From assembly GCA_029851415.1 (NCBI GenBank), contig CM056742.1:154695121-154759120 (forward strand): a DNA stretch of 64,000 nucleotides. The letters run 5' to 3'. The notes under the pieces were generated by a model, which was given only the letters and a program-made list of their open reading frames with translations, had not been told where the DNA came from and ran no database searches. The position numbers and the translations under genes are program-made. Below are positions 22,701 through 33,880 of the stretch, piece after piece (within the stretch, counting starts at the first letter, position 1; each line of letters opens with the position of its first letter). This DNA is from Eretmocerus hayati (taxonomy: Eukaryota > Arthropoda > Insecta > Hymenoptera > Aphelinidae).

Positions 22701-23974
22701 AGAGATAGTACGTGTTTACTTGATCTAGGGTTTTGTAGAGTTTCGTATCCATTGGAACATCCTACAACCCACAGTGGCGTCATAACTGCGCGGATAACTG
22801 CCCAAAGCTCGATTTTGCCCTCTTTTGGGCCCCGTAGCCGAGGGTGCTGACTGGTAATAAATTCTCTGGGCATCAGAGATAGTACGTGACTACTTGATCT
22901 AGGGTTTTGTAGAGTTTCGGGTCCATTGGAACATCCTACAACCCACAGTGGCGTCATAACTGGGCAGATAATTGCTCAAAGCTCGATTTCTCCCTGTTTT
23001 GGGCCCCATAGCCGAGGGTGCTGACTGGTAATAAATTCTCTGGGCATCATCAATGATATATAACCACTTGATCTAAGGTTCTGTAGAGTTTCGGGTCCAT
23101 TGGAACATCCTACAACCCACAGTGGCGTCATAACTGCGCGGATAACTGCCCAAAGCTCGAATCCGCCCCGTTTTGGGCCCCGTAGCCGAGGGTGCTGGCT
23201 GGTAATAAATTCTTTGGTCTCAGACAATGGTACCTGATCACTTGATCTGAGGTTTTTCAGAGTTTCGGGTCCATTGGGACTCTCCGGCATCCCCCCGTGA
23301 CGTCTCGACTGCGACTATAATAACGTTAAGCAGGGTCCCCTGTTTTGGGCCCTATGATCGAGTTTGCTGATTCGTTATCGATTCGGTAATATCTCTGAAG
23401 ACTTATGTGTACCCTGCTCAACGTCAGACAGGTTCCCGTATGCGATGGAATTTTTTCATTCGCACGTTATTGTACAGAGGTAGCTTAGTCTATTATATAT
23501 TTCTTATCTCGCCCCGCTCCAGCTGTCGTCCAGCCTCAGGCCCAAATATTGGTTCCCTCTTGGTCTCGGGAGTATCTCGACTATACCTTTCGGGGGTAAT
23601 AAACAAGTAATAAAATCCCGTGTAGTTCCGAGTGTCCTCGAAGCTACGCTTGTATATGGTGTTCGCTAGCGTAAGCTTACGCTAGCGAAAACCATCATAT
23701 TTCAGCTGAATCATATCACACGCATATTTTGAGGACGTATTCTGAGAGTAATAAAAAAGTAATAAAAAATGAGCTATTGCACATTCCCGTACGATCTTTC
23801 CCCGGCCACGTGTTCGCTAGCGTAAGCTTCCGCTAGCGAAAACTCTCGTATTTCGGGCCCATGACCGGTAATAAATTTTTTTCTTTGGTAATAAATTAAT
23901 AATAAAATAGTAATAAAAAGTGAAATTGGTTTGGGCCCGATTCGTGAGTTAGTGTTCGCTAGCTTCAGGTACCC
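19709..23974. mobile_element. 4.27 kb foldback element with exact 9 bp target duplication
   Basis: Inverted ends GGGTAGCTGAAGCTAGCG and CGCTAGCTTCAGGTACCC are flanked on both sides by CGTTATAGA (19700-19708 and 23975-23983). The arms are inverted copies over almost their whole length. In order from the end they contain repeated TTTATTAC motifs (eight on the left before 20090), the palindrome TTCGCTAGCGTAAGC and its complement (perfect over 28 bp at 19994-20021 and again at 23662-23689), a GC-rich spacer, then opposed arrays of a 174 bp unit. Long terminal repeats with internal tandem units and 9 bp duplications recall Drosophila FB elements and Mutator-like elements. There is no transposase, so it would need one in trans. 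Confidence 0.85.
20395..23290. repeat. Opposed tandem arrays of a 174 bp unit
   Basis: The left array (about 20395-21899) has the motif CCCAGAGAATTTATTACC at 20641, 20815, 20989, 21162, 21336, 21510, 21684 and 21858, a spacing of 174 bp with one step of 173. The right array (about 21900-23290) carries the reverse complement with marker positions 22000, 22174, 22348, 22522, 22696, 22870 and 23044, again 174 bp apart. The outermost unit on each side is more diverged. The switch near 21900 is not symmetrical about the unit. Because 174 is a multiple of three, stop-free frames of up to 233 residues run along each array; they are taken as by-products. Confidence 0.9.
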
Positions 23975-24582
23975 CGTTATAGAACCGTTTGAAGCAATTC
24001 GCTGATCCGGGGTCGAATTATGGAGAAGCATTCTAAAAATTTGCAAAATTCCAGGACAGAATGTCGGCTGTGTTTTGACTATTTTGAAGTGAGACTCGAT
24101 ACTCGATTTGTACATGATATCACCTTTTCATGACCCAACTTTGATGTTTGAGTGGTACGGAACCGAGATTGAATGAATATCTCGACAAACTACACGATTG
24201 AAATGTGCAACTCCAGTTCAGGACATGTCACGGTAAGGACATTTTGACCACTTCTGGTAAGCTCAGGTTCACATTAAACTTATATCCGCTCCTGAACTCT
24301 AGGGACATCTTCATTTCAATAGATTACACCAGATATCCTCGTTAGACTCATCATATTTGATCATTTAATATGAATGAAAGGTCAGGACATCAAATGCATA
24401 AGTTATCTCAGAATCACCCATATATAGATATACTGTCATGCATATGTTCTAGCCTGTGGCTCAAAAACGCTTGAGCGTTGACAAGCGCGGTTTTGGGTAT
24501 CTTCTTTTGGGTCTAAAAAAAGACTATTCTCAGAGTTTCAGGCAAATTCGTGACCCGAAGGCCTTACCCCCTCCTTGTAAGT

Positions 24583-26384
24583 GAAGAAATTTATCAATCA
24601 AAATGCAATTTCATGCATCTGAGAACTATCAACATGTCAGTAAAGAATTTCAAAATAGCATTCGTGATAGCTACTAGTTCGCTTGTGAGAAGATACCGAT
24701 CATCACATTAAAAAGTTCGATCTCTGATTAATTCTATCGCGCCTATTCAATATCTATTTATAACAAGAACACCACAACTTCTTACACATAATAGATAGTA
24801 GTATAGATACAGGAAATTCTTAGCAAACAACTAAATCTAATGAGAAAATCTAATTTAATTCTCAAGCAATCTCAGCGGACAATCTTGATAATCAACATCT
24901 CGTAGCAGAATCGATTGCAATCGAGTTTTTCGAGATTCTTTCGCTCACGCGTAGTTTTCAAATGCAATCTAATCAGGCTCCCAGAGGAATTGGATTATCT
25001 CCTATTCTGTGTAAATCGCATGCAAAAGATGCCACTTTGCGCCCAAGTAAAATCGAACTTCTTTCCCCGTACATCACATCAGCCTTACAATGGACCCTGC
25101 AAGTTGTCTCACAAAGAAGTCATCTGATTGAATTTACTCACTTTCTAGTCAGAAACGCTGGTAAGAAAGTACTACTTCGTAAAATAGTTCAATGTAGGTT
25201 CAGCATGCGTATGAGACAGTACTGAGCGAATTAGGATACGCAGTTGAAAAAAAGTGAGTCACGTACCATTTTACGGTAGTTTGGCAAAGCGCTATGCAAT
25301 CCGAGACAGTTTAGAATGGGTATTACGGTAAATGGGATTTCTTTTTACCCAGTTGTAGCAATTAATACGCTTCTCTCAATCCGCTTTAGCAAAAAAGTTA
25401 ATCCGTTATTTCTGGCCCGGGCTGCACATCTCGCCTCGGGTGACAGGATAAAGAAGGAGCAGCCACTTTACGTGGATACATTGAGGGTAAAAGAGCTCAA
25501 GTGCAAATGGTATTTTTTCCGCAACAGAAAATATGACCTGGCTTACTATTATACGCGTGTCTCATAAAGTGATTGAAGGATTTAGAACTCTTGGTAAGTG
25601 TTGGTGCATACCGTCAGTATCTATTTCTAGGGAAAGGCTAATAATTTCTGAATTTGACATCATCTTGACTTCTAACAATCATATTGTGTTCAGAAATCAG
25701 AGTATCATTTTGTGTTATCTGGGATCAACCATCAAAACCTTTCTTCCCGCTTGCAAGTTTTTTCGAATGTAACATTTTTGATTCATATACGGACGGCTTT
25801 GGACGGGTGCGGTATGAATCCATTTCAGATTTTCAAAGAACTGCATTAATATATTGAAACTCAATTTGATTAGTTATTACTGTTGAAAAAAAAAAACTAT
25901 TTCAGTACGTTACAAATAGACACCTAATCTAGATGATGTCGTTAGAATCCTGACAGAAGTAATTACGAAGAATACCAACTGTTTTTAAAAAATCTTGAAT
26001 GAACCTATACCGTTTCGATCCGGAGTTGTCCATACGTATGCACATTTTCACGTAAATTTTTGATAGCCAGTTAGTCTTTCTTCTACAGAACTTTTGACAA
26101 ATAAAATTAAGAAATTCTTTATTGGTCCATCTCACACGTCACACAGCTGATTTGTCGGTTCAACACGATATTGAAGATTCAAATTTAAGTGAACCTATGT
26201 GCATGCATTAAAATTCTTTCATGTATGAATTCATACTGTAGGTAGATGTCTATACTGTTTCAATCCAGAGCTTCGAAGTTAACTTTGATGCTTGAGTTGA
26301 GAAATCGTTCGAAATACGCTGCTAAAAGTGATTAGCAGAATGCTTTCTCACGGCGTTATATGATAATAATTTTAACGAAAAAGA
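24583..26384. other. Intergenic DNA, no gene recognised
   Basis: AT-rich unique sequence. Frames at 24962-25225, 25316-25567 and 25533-25772 are short and unlike known proteins, though GTAAG donor-like sites follow some of them (25160, 25591). Nothing can be assigned. Confidence 0.4.
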
Positions 26385-27290
26385 AAGTACCCTATATTTT
26401 GAGTTTTTCTTTTGAGGAAGCATTTCAGAGAAATTTGGGTCATCTAAAAGAAGGTTTTTCCAGCAATATCTATTGTTTGGTTGAGAGAGAATTTTGATAT
26501 AGTCGGTTTAAAGATGATTAAACTGGAGTCCTTTGTGAAAATATCCTACTCCCGAAAGAATCTTCATTTGAATAATGTTTTACGGATTTGATGAAAATTT
26601 CGTATCAGCCAATCAATTCAGAATGGCGCATAAGTAAGTCTTTAGGTAATTAAAATTGAGATAAATGAGTCGTTAAGGATGATAAGAGGGAAAAATGAAT
26701 ATTAATTCAAATGTTCTACTATTTTTTGAGTTATTTTTTTGAGGAAGCTTCTTAGAGAGATTCAGGCCATCTAGACTGGGGTTTTTTTAACAATATCCAT
26801 CGTTTGGTTGAGACGGAATTTCGATGCAGTGGGTTTGAATAGGGTTAGAATGAAATTTTTGGTGAAAATTTTGATTTTTCCGAAAATTTGAGATTCGTGA
26901 AGACTGAATAAAATTTCGGTATTAACCAATCGATAGATAATGCAGAAAAAACCATAGTTTAGGTCATTGAAATTGAGATAAATCAGTCATAAAAGAAGGT
27001 ACGAGGAAAAAATGAATATTAAGAAAAATTTCCCATTATTCTTCGAGTTATTCTTTAGCGGAAGCTTTTTAGAGGGATTTGGGCCATCTAGTCTGAGGTT
27101 TTTTGGATGATATCTATTGTTCGATTGAGACGGAATTTGGATGCAGTGGGCTTAAAAAGGATCAAAATGAAATTTTTGGTGGAAATTTCGATTTTTTTCG
27201 AAAATTTTAGATCTGTGAAGATTTTATAAAATTTCGGTATTAACCAATCGATAGATCATGCAGAAAAAATCATAGTTTAGGTGACTCAAT
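26385..27290. repeat. Three tandem copies of a repeat of about 315-330 bp
   Basis: Copies begin near 26390, 26720 and 27032, each with a TTTGAGTTATT-like start, then GAGGAAGC, TTTGGGCCATCTA, a CAATATCTATTGTTTGGTTGAGA block, ATGCAGTGGGTTT, GAAAATTT and a TATTAACCAATCGATAGAT block. The last two copies match best; the first is more diverged. All are non-coding. Confidence 0.75.
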
Positions 27291-29849
27291 TCGTGGTGAG
27301 ACCGTGTGAGAAAAAGATATTTATGTATTAAGAGTCGAAATTTGAGCTGTTTTGCTCTAAAAACCCCATGGATCAAATTTGACTGGGAGCTGAAAGCCGC
27401 CAAATCACTGGGCTCTCAGAAATTGGATTCTGTACAACGTGTAGAAAGCCAAAAATTGATATAGTGAACAGTAAAAGAGAAAGCGTGTCCGATAGAAAAC
27501 AACACACACACACACACGGACAAGGGGGTGCAAAGATGAGTCTCTGACGGATTTGGAAGGCCATTAGGAGGAAAAGTGTTACCTACAATTGATAGATTTT
27601 GGCGAGAGGAAGAGAATGGTCTAAGGCTTTTTGAGATAAACGGAATTTTGTTGAAGAAAATATTGGTTTTAGTGGAAAATTTGATCAAAATTTTGCTGGG
27701 GTGAAAACAAAGCTTCCTCTTTAATAGAGAAAGCAAAAGGAAGTACTCGCGGCTTCTAGCACTCGCGCTAATGCAAATTCTATTTTTCGATCTCAAGTGC
27801 GAGAGGAGACTGATGATGGATGGCCCGTGTACCAACGCACTCGATGTCCAAAAGTTCCGATAGTCATTAGTATTTTTTCAACATGTAAGAAACACGGTTC
27901 GATATTTTTAAAGCCTCAAAATCATCTTTAGAAGCCAGAAGTTGATTCTAGAATGAAATCAAATTCTGAGTATCTACGGCTCAGGTTTGGAAATTCAAAT
28001 AATGAGATATTATAATAATATTCTTATGAGTTCAAAAACCCAGAATTTTCATCTTTAATCGCACGAAAAGCTATATCACTTTGGAACCATTCAATCTCTA
28101 CAGAATCCACATGATCTCGAATCTCAACTAACTGCAAGTATGAAAAGAGGCAATCACGAGAGCAGACACTCCCGTTTCACGTATGAAAAGCAATCATGAA
28201 CCAAAGAACGTTTCAGCACATATTTCGCTCATCATCCAATGAAAACTCGAGTGTTGAGCTTTGGTGGAGAAGAACTCGATTGAAGTATAGAGAGATGAAA
28301 GAGATTGAAAGTTTTCTCTAGCAAAATTACGCTCGCACTTTCTCGCAAAGTGTGAGTCGAACGATAATTATACAAAATAACCAGAGTATGATGAAGAATC
28401 CGAGAAAAAGGCTCTAATCTACTCGTCAAAGCTTCAAATGAGATGAATCTCTGAGCATGCACAATTACACAAACAGACGCTATCCCCTTTTATGCGCAGA
28501 TATATTGAATTAAAAGCCATAACAAGTGATTGAAATGCGCAATAAGGAGGCTCTTCTGGTCTTTTATCTTGTATGAAATTCGAGCGAAAAGACGAACGTT
28601 ATTCAAGAGAGACAAAACTCGCAAGGATATGGAATGGCACAACCGGATTTGGTTACTTGATTGAATATGTGATTGGTAGAGAAATTCATTCGTGCGTTCA
28701 GTCTAAACACATGTTATTAGGTAATAACAGAACATTTTTGGTTCAAATCGCTTATAATGTAAGTGTACTTGGTAATTACCCTTCTCAGAACCCCGATCTC
28801 AGGAATGGACACTCGAATTTGTTTAAATTCGTTATGTTGAAATCTAAGAAAATAAGTGATCTGGACCAGCCTCGAAATAATTCCTGCGATTCCCAAGAAT
28901 TTGAAAGTAAGATTCGCATTTTTCGTTTCTGCACAGCTAAGATTTTTTTTCTTTTACAATTTCACGCACTTTCAGCGCATTTATTTCCTTGTCGAGTTCC
29001 TTGTCCCGAAATCTTCTGAATTTTCCTTTGAGATTTGTAAAACCCGGATGTGGAGCATAATCTGAAGCAGTTCCATAAGCCAAATACGAAGATTAATCCT
29101 ACAATCCGGAGTTGTACTCAAATTTCCTCTATTCTATTTTCCTCACATTCCTCTCACCACATCGAGAATTCATGCAAGGGCTGAGGAGCAGAGATATTGC
29201 AATACTACGAAACTTTAGTCAAACATGTGGTCTTTTCCGTTTCTCAGACTACAGATGACCTCTCATAAACATTGGAGACGTGTTGGATACACCCCCTAGT
29301 GGAAACTCACGTTTTGGAAGAATTAAGGTAGCTTGGCACTGATTGCTCAAAATTTAAATTATTCTAACTCATTTTGAAAGTCTTGAAATAAGCTTTACAG
29401 TGGGCTTAGATACGTTGAAAAATATTGAAATGAGCCAAAGTTTGTTGCCAAAAAGCTGAAAAGGTTGGGTACACTCGTATTACTTTTGAATGCATATTCG
29501 CAGTGAAAATTGCCCCTGTGTGTCGATTTACTTAGTTGGTCCTCAGAAAAAAAATCGTCAGAGAATGCAAAATTTGTTCTTTTCGTTGGTTTTTCGTCAA
29601 TAACTTCGTAAATTTATCAAAGTACCGACAAATAAAATCTCCAAGAGAGAAAAAGCTATACATTTTCCATGTTCTGTGCAGAAATGTGACTTTTACGGAC
29701 AATTTTTTGTTTTGTCCGGTGAAAATGGTATATTTCGCACCGAGTTTATGTGGTTGTAACTCGCTTCTGAGTGATTAGTTTTCGCGCGGCCCGAGCCGCA
29801 GGTGACGGTAGAAATAATCGCTCGGAAGCGGGGAACCTCAAGAGCGAGG
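27291..29849. other. Intergenic DNA with a short CA microsatellite; no gene recognised
   Basis: A CA run lies at about 27503-27520. The longest plus-strand frame, 28573-29019 (148 codons from ATG), has no recognisable domain and odd composition, so it is not called as a gene. A minus-strand frame at 27416-27835 is also without known features. At 29780-29845 a CGGCCCGAGCCGCAGG motif is shared with the hairpin near 33740. Confidence 0.4.
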
Positions 29850-30045
29850 CGCAATAGTATATTATGACACTGGACATAAATGGGTAGTTTTGTAAGAAGG
29901 ACTGTTTATGGCACGAGCGAAGCGAATGCTGTAAGTCCTTCGTAACAAAACTACTCATCTACTCGCAGTCTCATACGATATACGAGAACCCAATAATCAT
30001 GTTCAAAGTTGCGGTTTTTAGGTTCAAGTTTTATAAAATCAAATT
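29850..30045 (-). repeat. Dispersed 200 bp repeat with hairpin core, copy 2
   Basis: Read on the minus strand it has the same order of blocks as 6870-7075: CGCAACTTTGAACATGATTA, GTAGTTTTGTTACGAAGGACT, the centre GCATTCGCTTCGCTCGTGCC, AGTCCTTCTTACAAAACTAC and CAGTGTCATAATAT. Its two arms pair better than those of copy 1, so it is closer to the intact form. Confidence 0.65.
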
Positions 30046-30619
30046 CGACACTCCGATGAAGTGGTTTCTACATCCTTGAGACAATTCTGACCGTCGTTGC
30101 TTTCGGTTTTGGCAGGAAAATATCAATCGTTGAACGAAAACCAACACTGCCACCTTTGTATCGAAACGATGGCGGGAATGTTGTTTTGCTGTATTTACCT
30201 CATCATGATCGCCTGTCCGTAAGACGCACCCTATCTTTGGAGCAAAAATACGAGAAAATAAAGACAGAATGAAACCTCGGAGGAAATGTATGTGAAATGC
30301 ATTCATCTCGTAGGTACCCGGTGGGTCCTGCAGGGGCATTAACAATATGTTGTATTTCATACATCCATGTTGATATTTCATGCCTCTCAAGGTTCCATCA
30401 TCTTGTTTTAGGCCATACCTAATAGTACATTAAGGGCGCAACGAAATTTTACGCACGAGTTCCCGAAATGAGTGCGTAAAAGTGAACTTTGCACACAAAT
30501 GTAATTTTTGCGAAATGCGCAAAGTTACAACTGTGCGTAAAAAGTTCACTTTTGCGCACGAAAATTTTGGGAACGAGGGCGTGAAATTGCGCCCGAGTTG
30601 CTTACGATTCTTTTTGATA

Positions 30620-30745
30620 TATCTATGCGGAAAGTTGGTGTTCGGCCTACCACCGAAGTTGGTGGACGGCGCGAAGGGGGCAGGAGCAGGGTCCAGGGGC
30701 GGAAGCCCCTAGTGGGGGTGCAGGGAGCGAAGCTCCCCACTTGAA
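30620..30745. repeat. GC-rich short palindrome cluster (left arm)
   Basis: Strings of small inverted repeats such as CAGGGGCGGAAGCCCCT and GGGAGCGAAGCTCCC. The counterpart on the other arm is 33148-33250. Confidence 0.5.
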
Positions 30746-31615
30746 ACAAATTCTGAAGAATGGATCAAAAAAAAGATATCTTGAACCAGTTCATAACCAT
30801 GATACGGTGCTAAAATTTATCTCGATTATTGTAATCTCGTTGCAAAAAAAGTAACTCCCGCGAAATATTCCAACTACCGTTCAAATTTGAAGTATTGAGG
30901 ATGGAAAATCAGTGACGTCACAAGATTCATGTCATTGCAAATGTCCTGATTTCTGTCAGAACGTATAAGAAGTTTACTTGAATGCATTGGTACATGAAAA
31001 ACTGGATTGCATTTAAAAATGTCTTTGATGAAACATATATGGGAAACTGAGTAAAATTGTTGTCGATGTAGAAACTACATCAATACACAATATATTTCTA
31101 CCGATGACCAACATCTCTCATATTCACGATTATTTACTAATATGACTTGCAATTTCTCATCCAATCGCCGTCTGACCTACGAATCTTCGTGTATTCTTGT
31201 GATCTTGTATAGATCAAGACCCGATGAGGACAGTATTTCTCCCAATGCTCACTCGAATTCCCTTTACATTTGGGGTAAACGGCGAATTTTGGCACTCTTC
31301 TTGAATTTCTAACTTGTATAAGACAATAAGTCGGGTATCACAAATCCAAAGAGAATTCGCTCAAGTTGGGAACAAAAATGTACTCATAGTGTAGATTAGG
31401 AGGTGATTAGCCACTCAATCATTCTCAACAGCCGGGTTGCAAGGTTACCGGATGCCCGTCATTCAATTTGGAACTGCATCCTCTTTCACTTCAACTTCGT
31501 GGGTAGCGATTCACAAAGGGGCCGGAGGGATTGAAAAAATGCCGGAATCATCGTTTGCTGCGCTGTAATAGGCCTTTTTTGACGTAAAAATTGAAATTGG
31601 AAAACGATTGATTAA

Positions 31616-32088
31616 GGCCAGTCCGTAGTTCCCCCAATACCGCAACCAGATACGCACCGGAGTACATGCAGGTTTTCAAACAATACTTAATTTTTAAATA
31701 ATTGCAAACACTTTTCGGATAAAATCATTGAGTCAGCGCGCTTCCCAATAAAATTTCCAATCATTTGAGCTTTGTTGCGTCTCAAAACTCGTGGTATATT
31801 TTGCAGGATTTGGAAAACCGCAATCTTGAGCTGTTGCTGCCGCATCGTAGGAACCACGCTGTTATGCACTTTGCCATTTTCCAAATCTCGCAAAATATAC
31901 CGCGAGTTTTGAGACGCGACCAAGCTCAAATGATTGGAAATTTTATTCGGAAGCGCGCTGACTCAATGATCTGGTCCAAAAAGTGTTTGCAACTATTTAG
32001 AAATTAAATATTGTTGGAATTACGCTATGCAAATCACCGTGGCGCCATCTATGGAGTAGTGAGCAAGTGTAAGCACTACGGACTGGCC
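31616..32088. mobile_element. piggyBac-type MITE, TTAA target sites
   Basis: Inverted ends GGCCAGTCCGTAG and CTACGGACTGGCC, each next to TTAA (31612-31615 and 32089-32092). The length is 473 bp. The inside is a second inverted repeat (31690-31830 with 31850-32000) containing AAATTTCCAATCATTTGAGC and its complement. A TTAA duplication with terminal GG fits the piggyBac superfamily. It has no coding capacity. It splits the centre of the larger palindrome and therefore is younger than it. Confidence 0.75.
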
Positions 32089-33147
32089 TTAATGGTTTTT
32101 TTGATATACTGTGCGTAAAGTTGTGCGTGAAAGTCCATTTTGGTGCGGGTGTGCGGTGCGCAAGGTTGATCATGATTCCATTAACGCTCAGATTTTGGTG
32201 CGTAAAAGTAACTTTGCGCACAGATTTACAGTGCGCAAAGTTCTCGAAATCGTGCGCAAATTAAAATCTGTGCGTAAAAAAACGTTAATGCACCGTTTTC
32301 CAATTTCGATTTTTACGGCAAAAAAGGCTGATCACAGAGCAGCAAACGACGACTCCGGAATTTTTCTAATCCCTCCGGCCCGTTTGTGAATCGCTACCCA
32401 CGGAGTTGAAGTGAAAGAGGTTGCAGTTTAGAATCGAATGACGGGCATCCGGTAGCCTTGCAACCCGGCTGTTGAGAATGATTGAGTGGCTGATCACCTC
32501 CTAATCTACACTATGAGTACATTTTTGTTCCCAACTTGAGCGAATTCTCTTTGGATTTGTGATACCCGACTTATTGTCTTATACAAGTTAGAAATTCAAG
32601 AAGAGTGCGAAAATTCGCCGTTTACCCCAAATGTAAAGGGAATTCGAGTGAGCATTGGGAGAAATACTGTCCTCATCGGGTCTTGATCTATACAAGATCA
32701 CAAGAATACACAAAGATTCGTAGGTCAGACGGCGATTGGATGAGAAATTGCAAGTCATATTAGTAAATAATCGTGAATATGAGAGATGTTGGTCATCGGT
32801 AGAAATATATTGTGTATTAATGCAGTTTCTATGTCGACAACAATTTTACTCAGTTTCCCGTATATGTTTCATCAGAGACATTTTTAAATGCAATCCAGTC
32901 TTTCATGTACCAATGCATTCAAGTAAATTTCTACGTTCTGACAGAAATCAGGATATTTGCAATGACATGAATCATGTGACGTCACTGATTTTCCACCCTC
33001 AATACTTCGAACGGAAGTTGAAATATTTCAGTTACTCCTTTTGCAACGAGATTACAATATTCGAGATGAATTCTAGCACCGTATTTTGGTTATGAGCTGG
33101 TTCAAGATATCTTTTTTTGATCCATTCTTCAGAATTTTTTTTCAGGT

Positions 33148-33250
33148 GGGGGGCTCCGCCCCCCGAACCCCCGGCGGGGGCTTCGCCCCCTGCACCCCCA
33201 CCAGGGGCTTCGGCCCCTGGACCCCGTCCTTCCCCCCTTTGCGCCTTCCA
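33148..33250. repeat. GC-rich short palindrome cluster (right arm)
   Basis: Strings such as GGGGGCTCCGCCCCCCG, GGGGGCTTCGCCCCC and CAGGGGCTTCGGCCCCTG follow one another. Their base composition is far above that of the surroundings. The clusters lie in inverted positions in the two arms of the enclosing palindrome. Confidence 0.55.
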
Positions 33251-33684
33251 CCATCTTCGGTGGTATGGACCGAACACCAACTTTCCGCACAGATATATCA
33301 AAAAGAATCGTAAGCAACTCGGGCGCAATTTTACGCCCTCGTTCCCGAAATTTTCGTGCGTAAAAGTGAACTTTTTACGCACAGTTGTAACTTTGCGCAA
33401 TGCGCAAAGTATTTTGCGCTGTGCGGGAACTCGTGCGTAAAATTTCTTTGCGCCCTTGTTGCTTAATGTACTATTTACGCTCAGATTTTACTTTCGCACG
33501 ATTTCAAGAACTTTGCGCACTGTAAAACTGTGCGCAAAGTTACTTTACGCACGGTTTCACTTTTACGCACTAAACTCTGAACGTTAATGGAATCATGATC
33601 AACCTTGCGCACCGCACACCCGCGCCAAAATGGGCTTTTACGCACAACTTTACGCACAGTATATCAAAATAGTACATTTCGATA

Positions 33685-33880
33685 CAAGGGCGTAAGACAT
33701 TTTATTCGCGTCCGAGTGATGGGTTTCCGGCCCGAGCCGCAGGCGAGGGTCGGAATCATCACGAGGATGCGAATAATAGGTTTTACGCCCGAGTATCTAA
33801 CTATACTTTTCGATAAACTGTGAGTAAAAGTCGACAAACTGTGGTCAAAGTACACTTTTACGCACAGTGTATCGCAAAAA
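33685..33880. repeat. Hairpin with CGGCCCGAGCCGCAGG core and flanking GTGCGTAAA motif
   Basis: An inverted repeat pairs GGGCGTAAGACATTTTATTCG with CGAATAATAGGTTTTACGCCC around a GC-rich core. Downstream, CTTTTACGCACAGTGTATCG continues the motif of the neighbouring palindrome cluster. The core motif is shared with about 29785. Confidence 0.5.

Larger units (their letters stand above)
19027..24582. mobile_element. 5.6 kb palindromic element hosting a second foldback
   Basis: The outer inverted ends are ACTAACAACGAGGGGG (left) and CCCCCTCCTTGTAAGT (right), followed by a shared CTTCGGGTCACG, TTTGCCTGAAACTCTGA and ATACCCAAA block. The arms pair over 19027-19220 and 24380-24582. The motif CACGGTAAGGACA recurs at 19417, 19566 and 24228. 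The element is split by the 4266 bp foldback at 19709-23974. Its terminal sequence resembles that of the smaller foldback at 54182-54530, which suggests one family. No transposase was seen. Confidence 0.55.
30424..33668. mobile_element. Nested palindrome dense in GTGCGTAAA motifs
   Basis: The outer inverted arms run inward from TAGTACATTAAGGGCGCAA (left) to its counterpart ending at about 33472, and pair through about 31610 and 32093. Arm landmarks include GTGACGTCAC, a GATCTTGTATAGATCAAGACC block and a GC-rich stretch. The central block 32095-32290 is repeated in inverted order at 33473-33668, with ends reading TTGATATACTGTGCGTAAAG. At least 14 exact copies of GTGCGTAAA occur in either orientation, plus many GTGCGCAAAGT variants. 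Such clusters could be transposase-binding subterminal repeats. No transposase frame was seen. Confidence 0.65.

Noticed and set aside
28573..29019. 148-codon plus-strand frame
   Set aside because: No recognisable domain, low complexity of signal and AT-rich surroundings; kept only as a note in the intergenic entry.
30031..30390. 119-residue minus-strand frame
   Set aside because: No family resemblance, and it lies between repeat elements; could be a degraded coding fragment but nothing supports a function.
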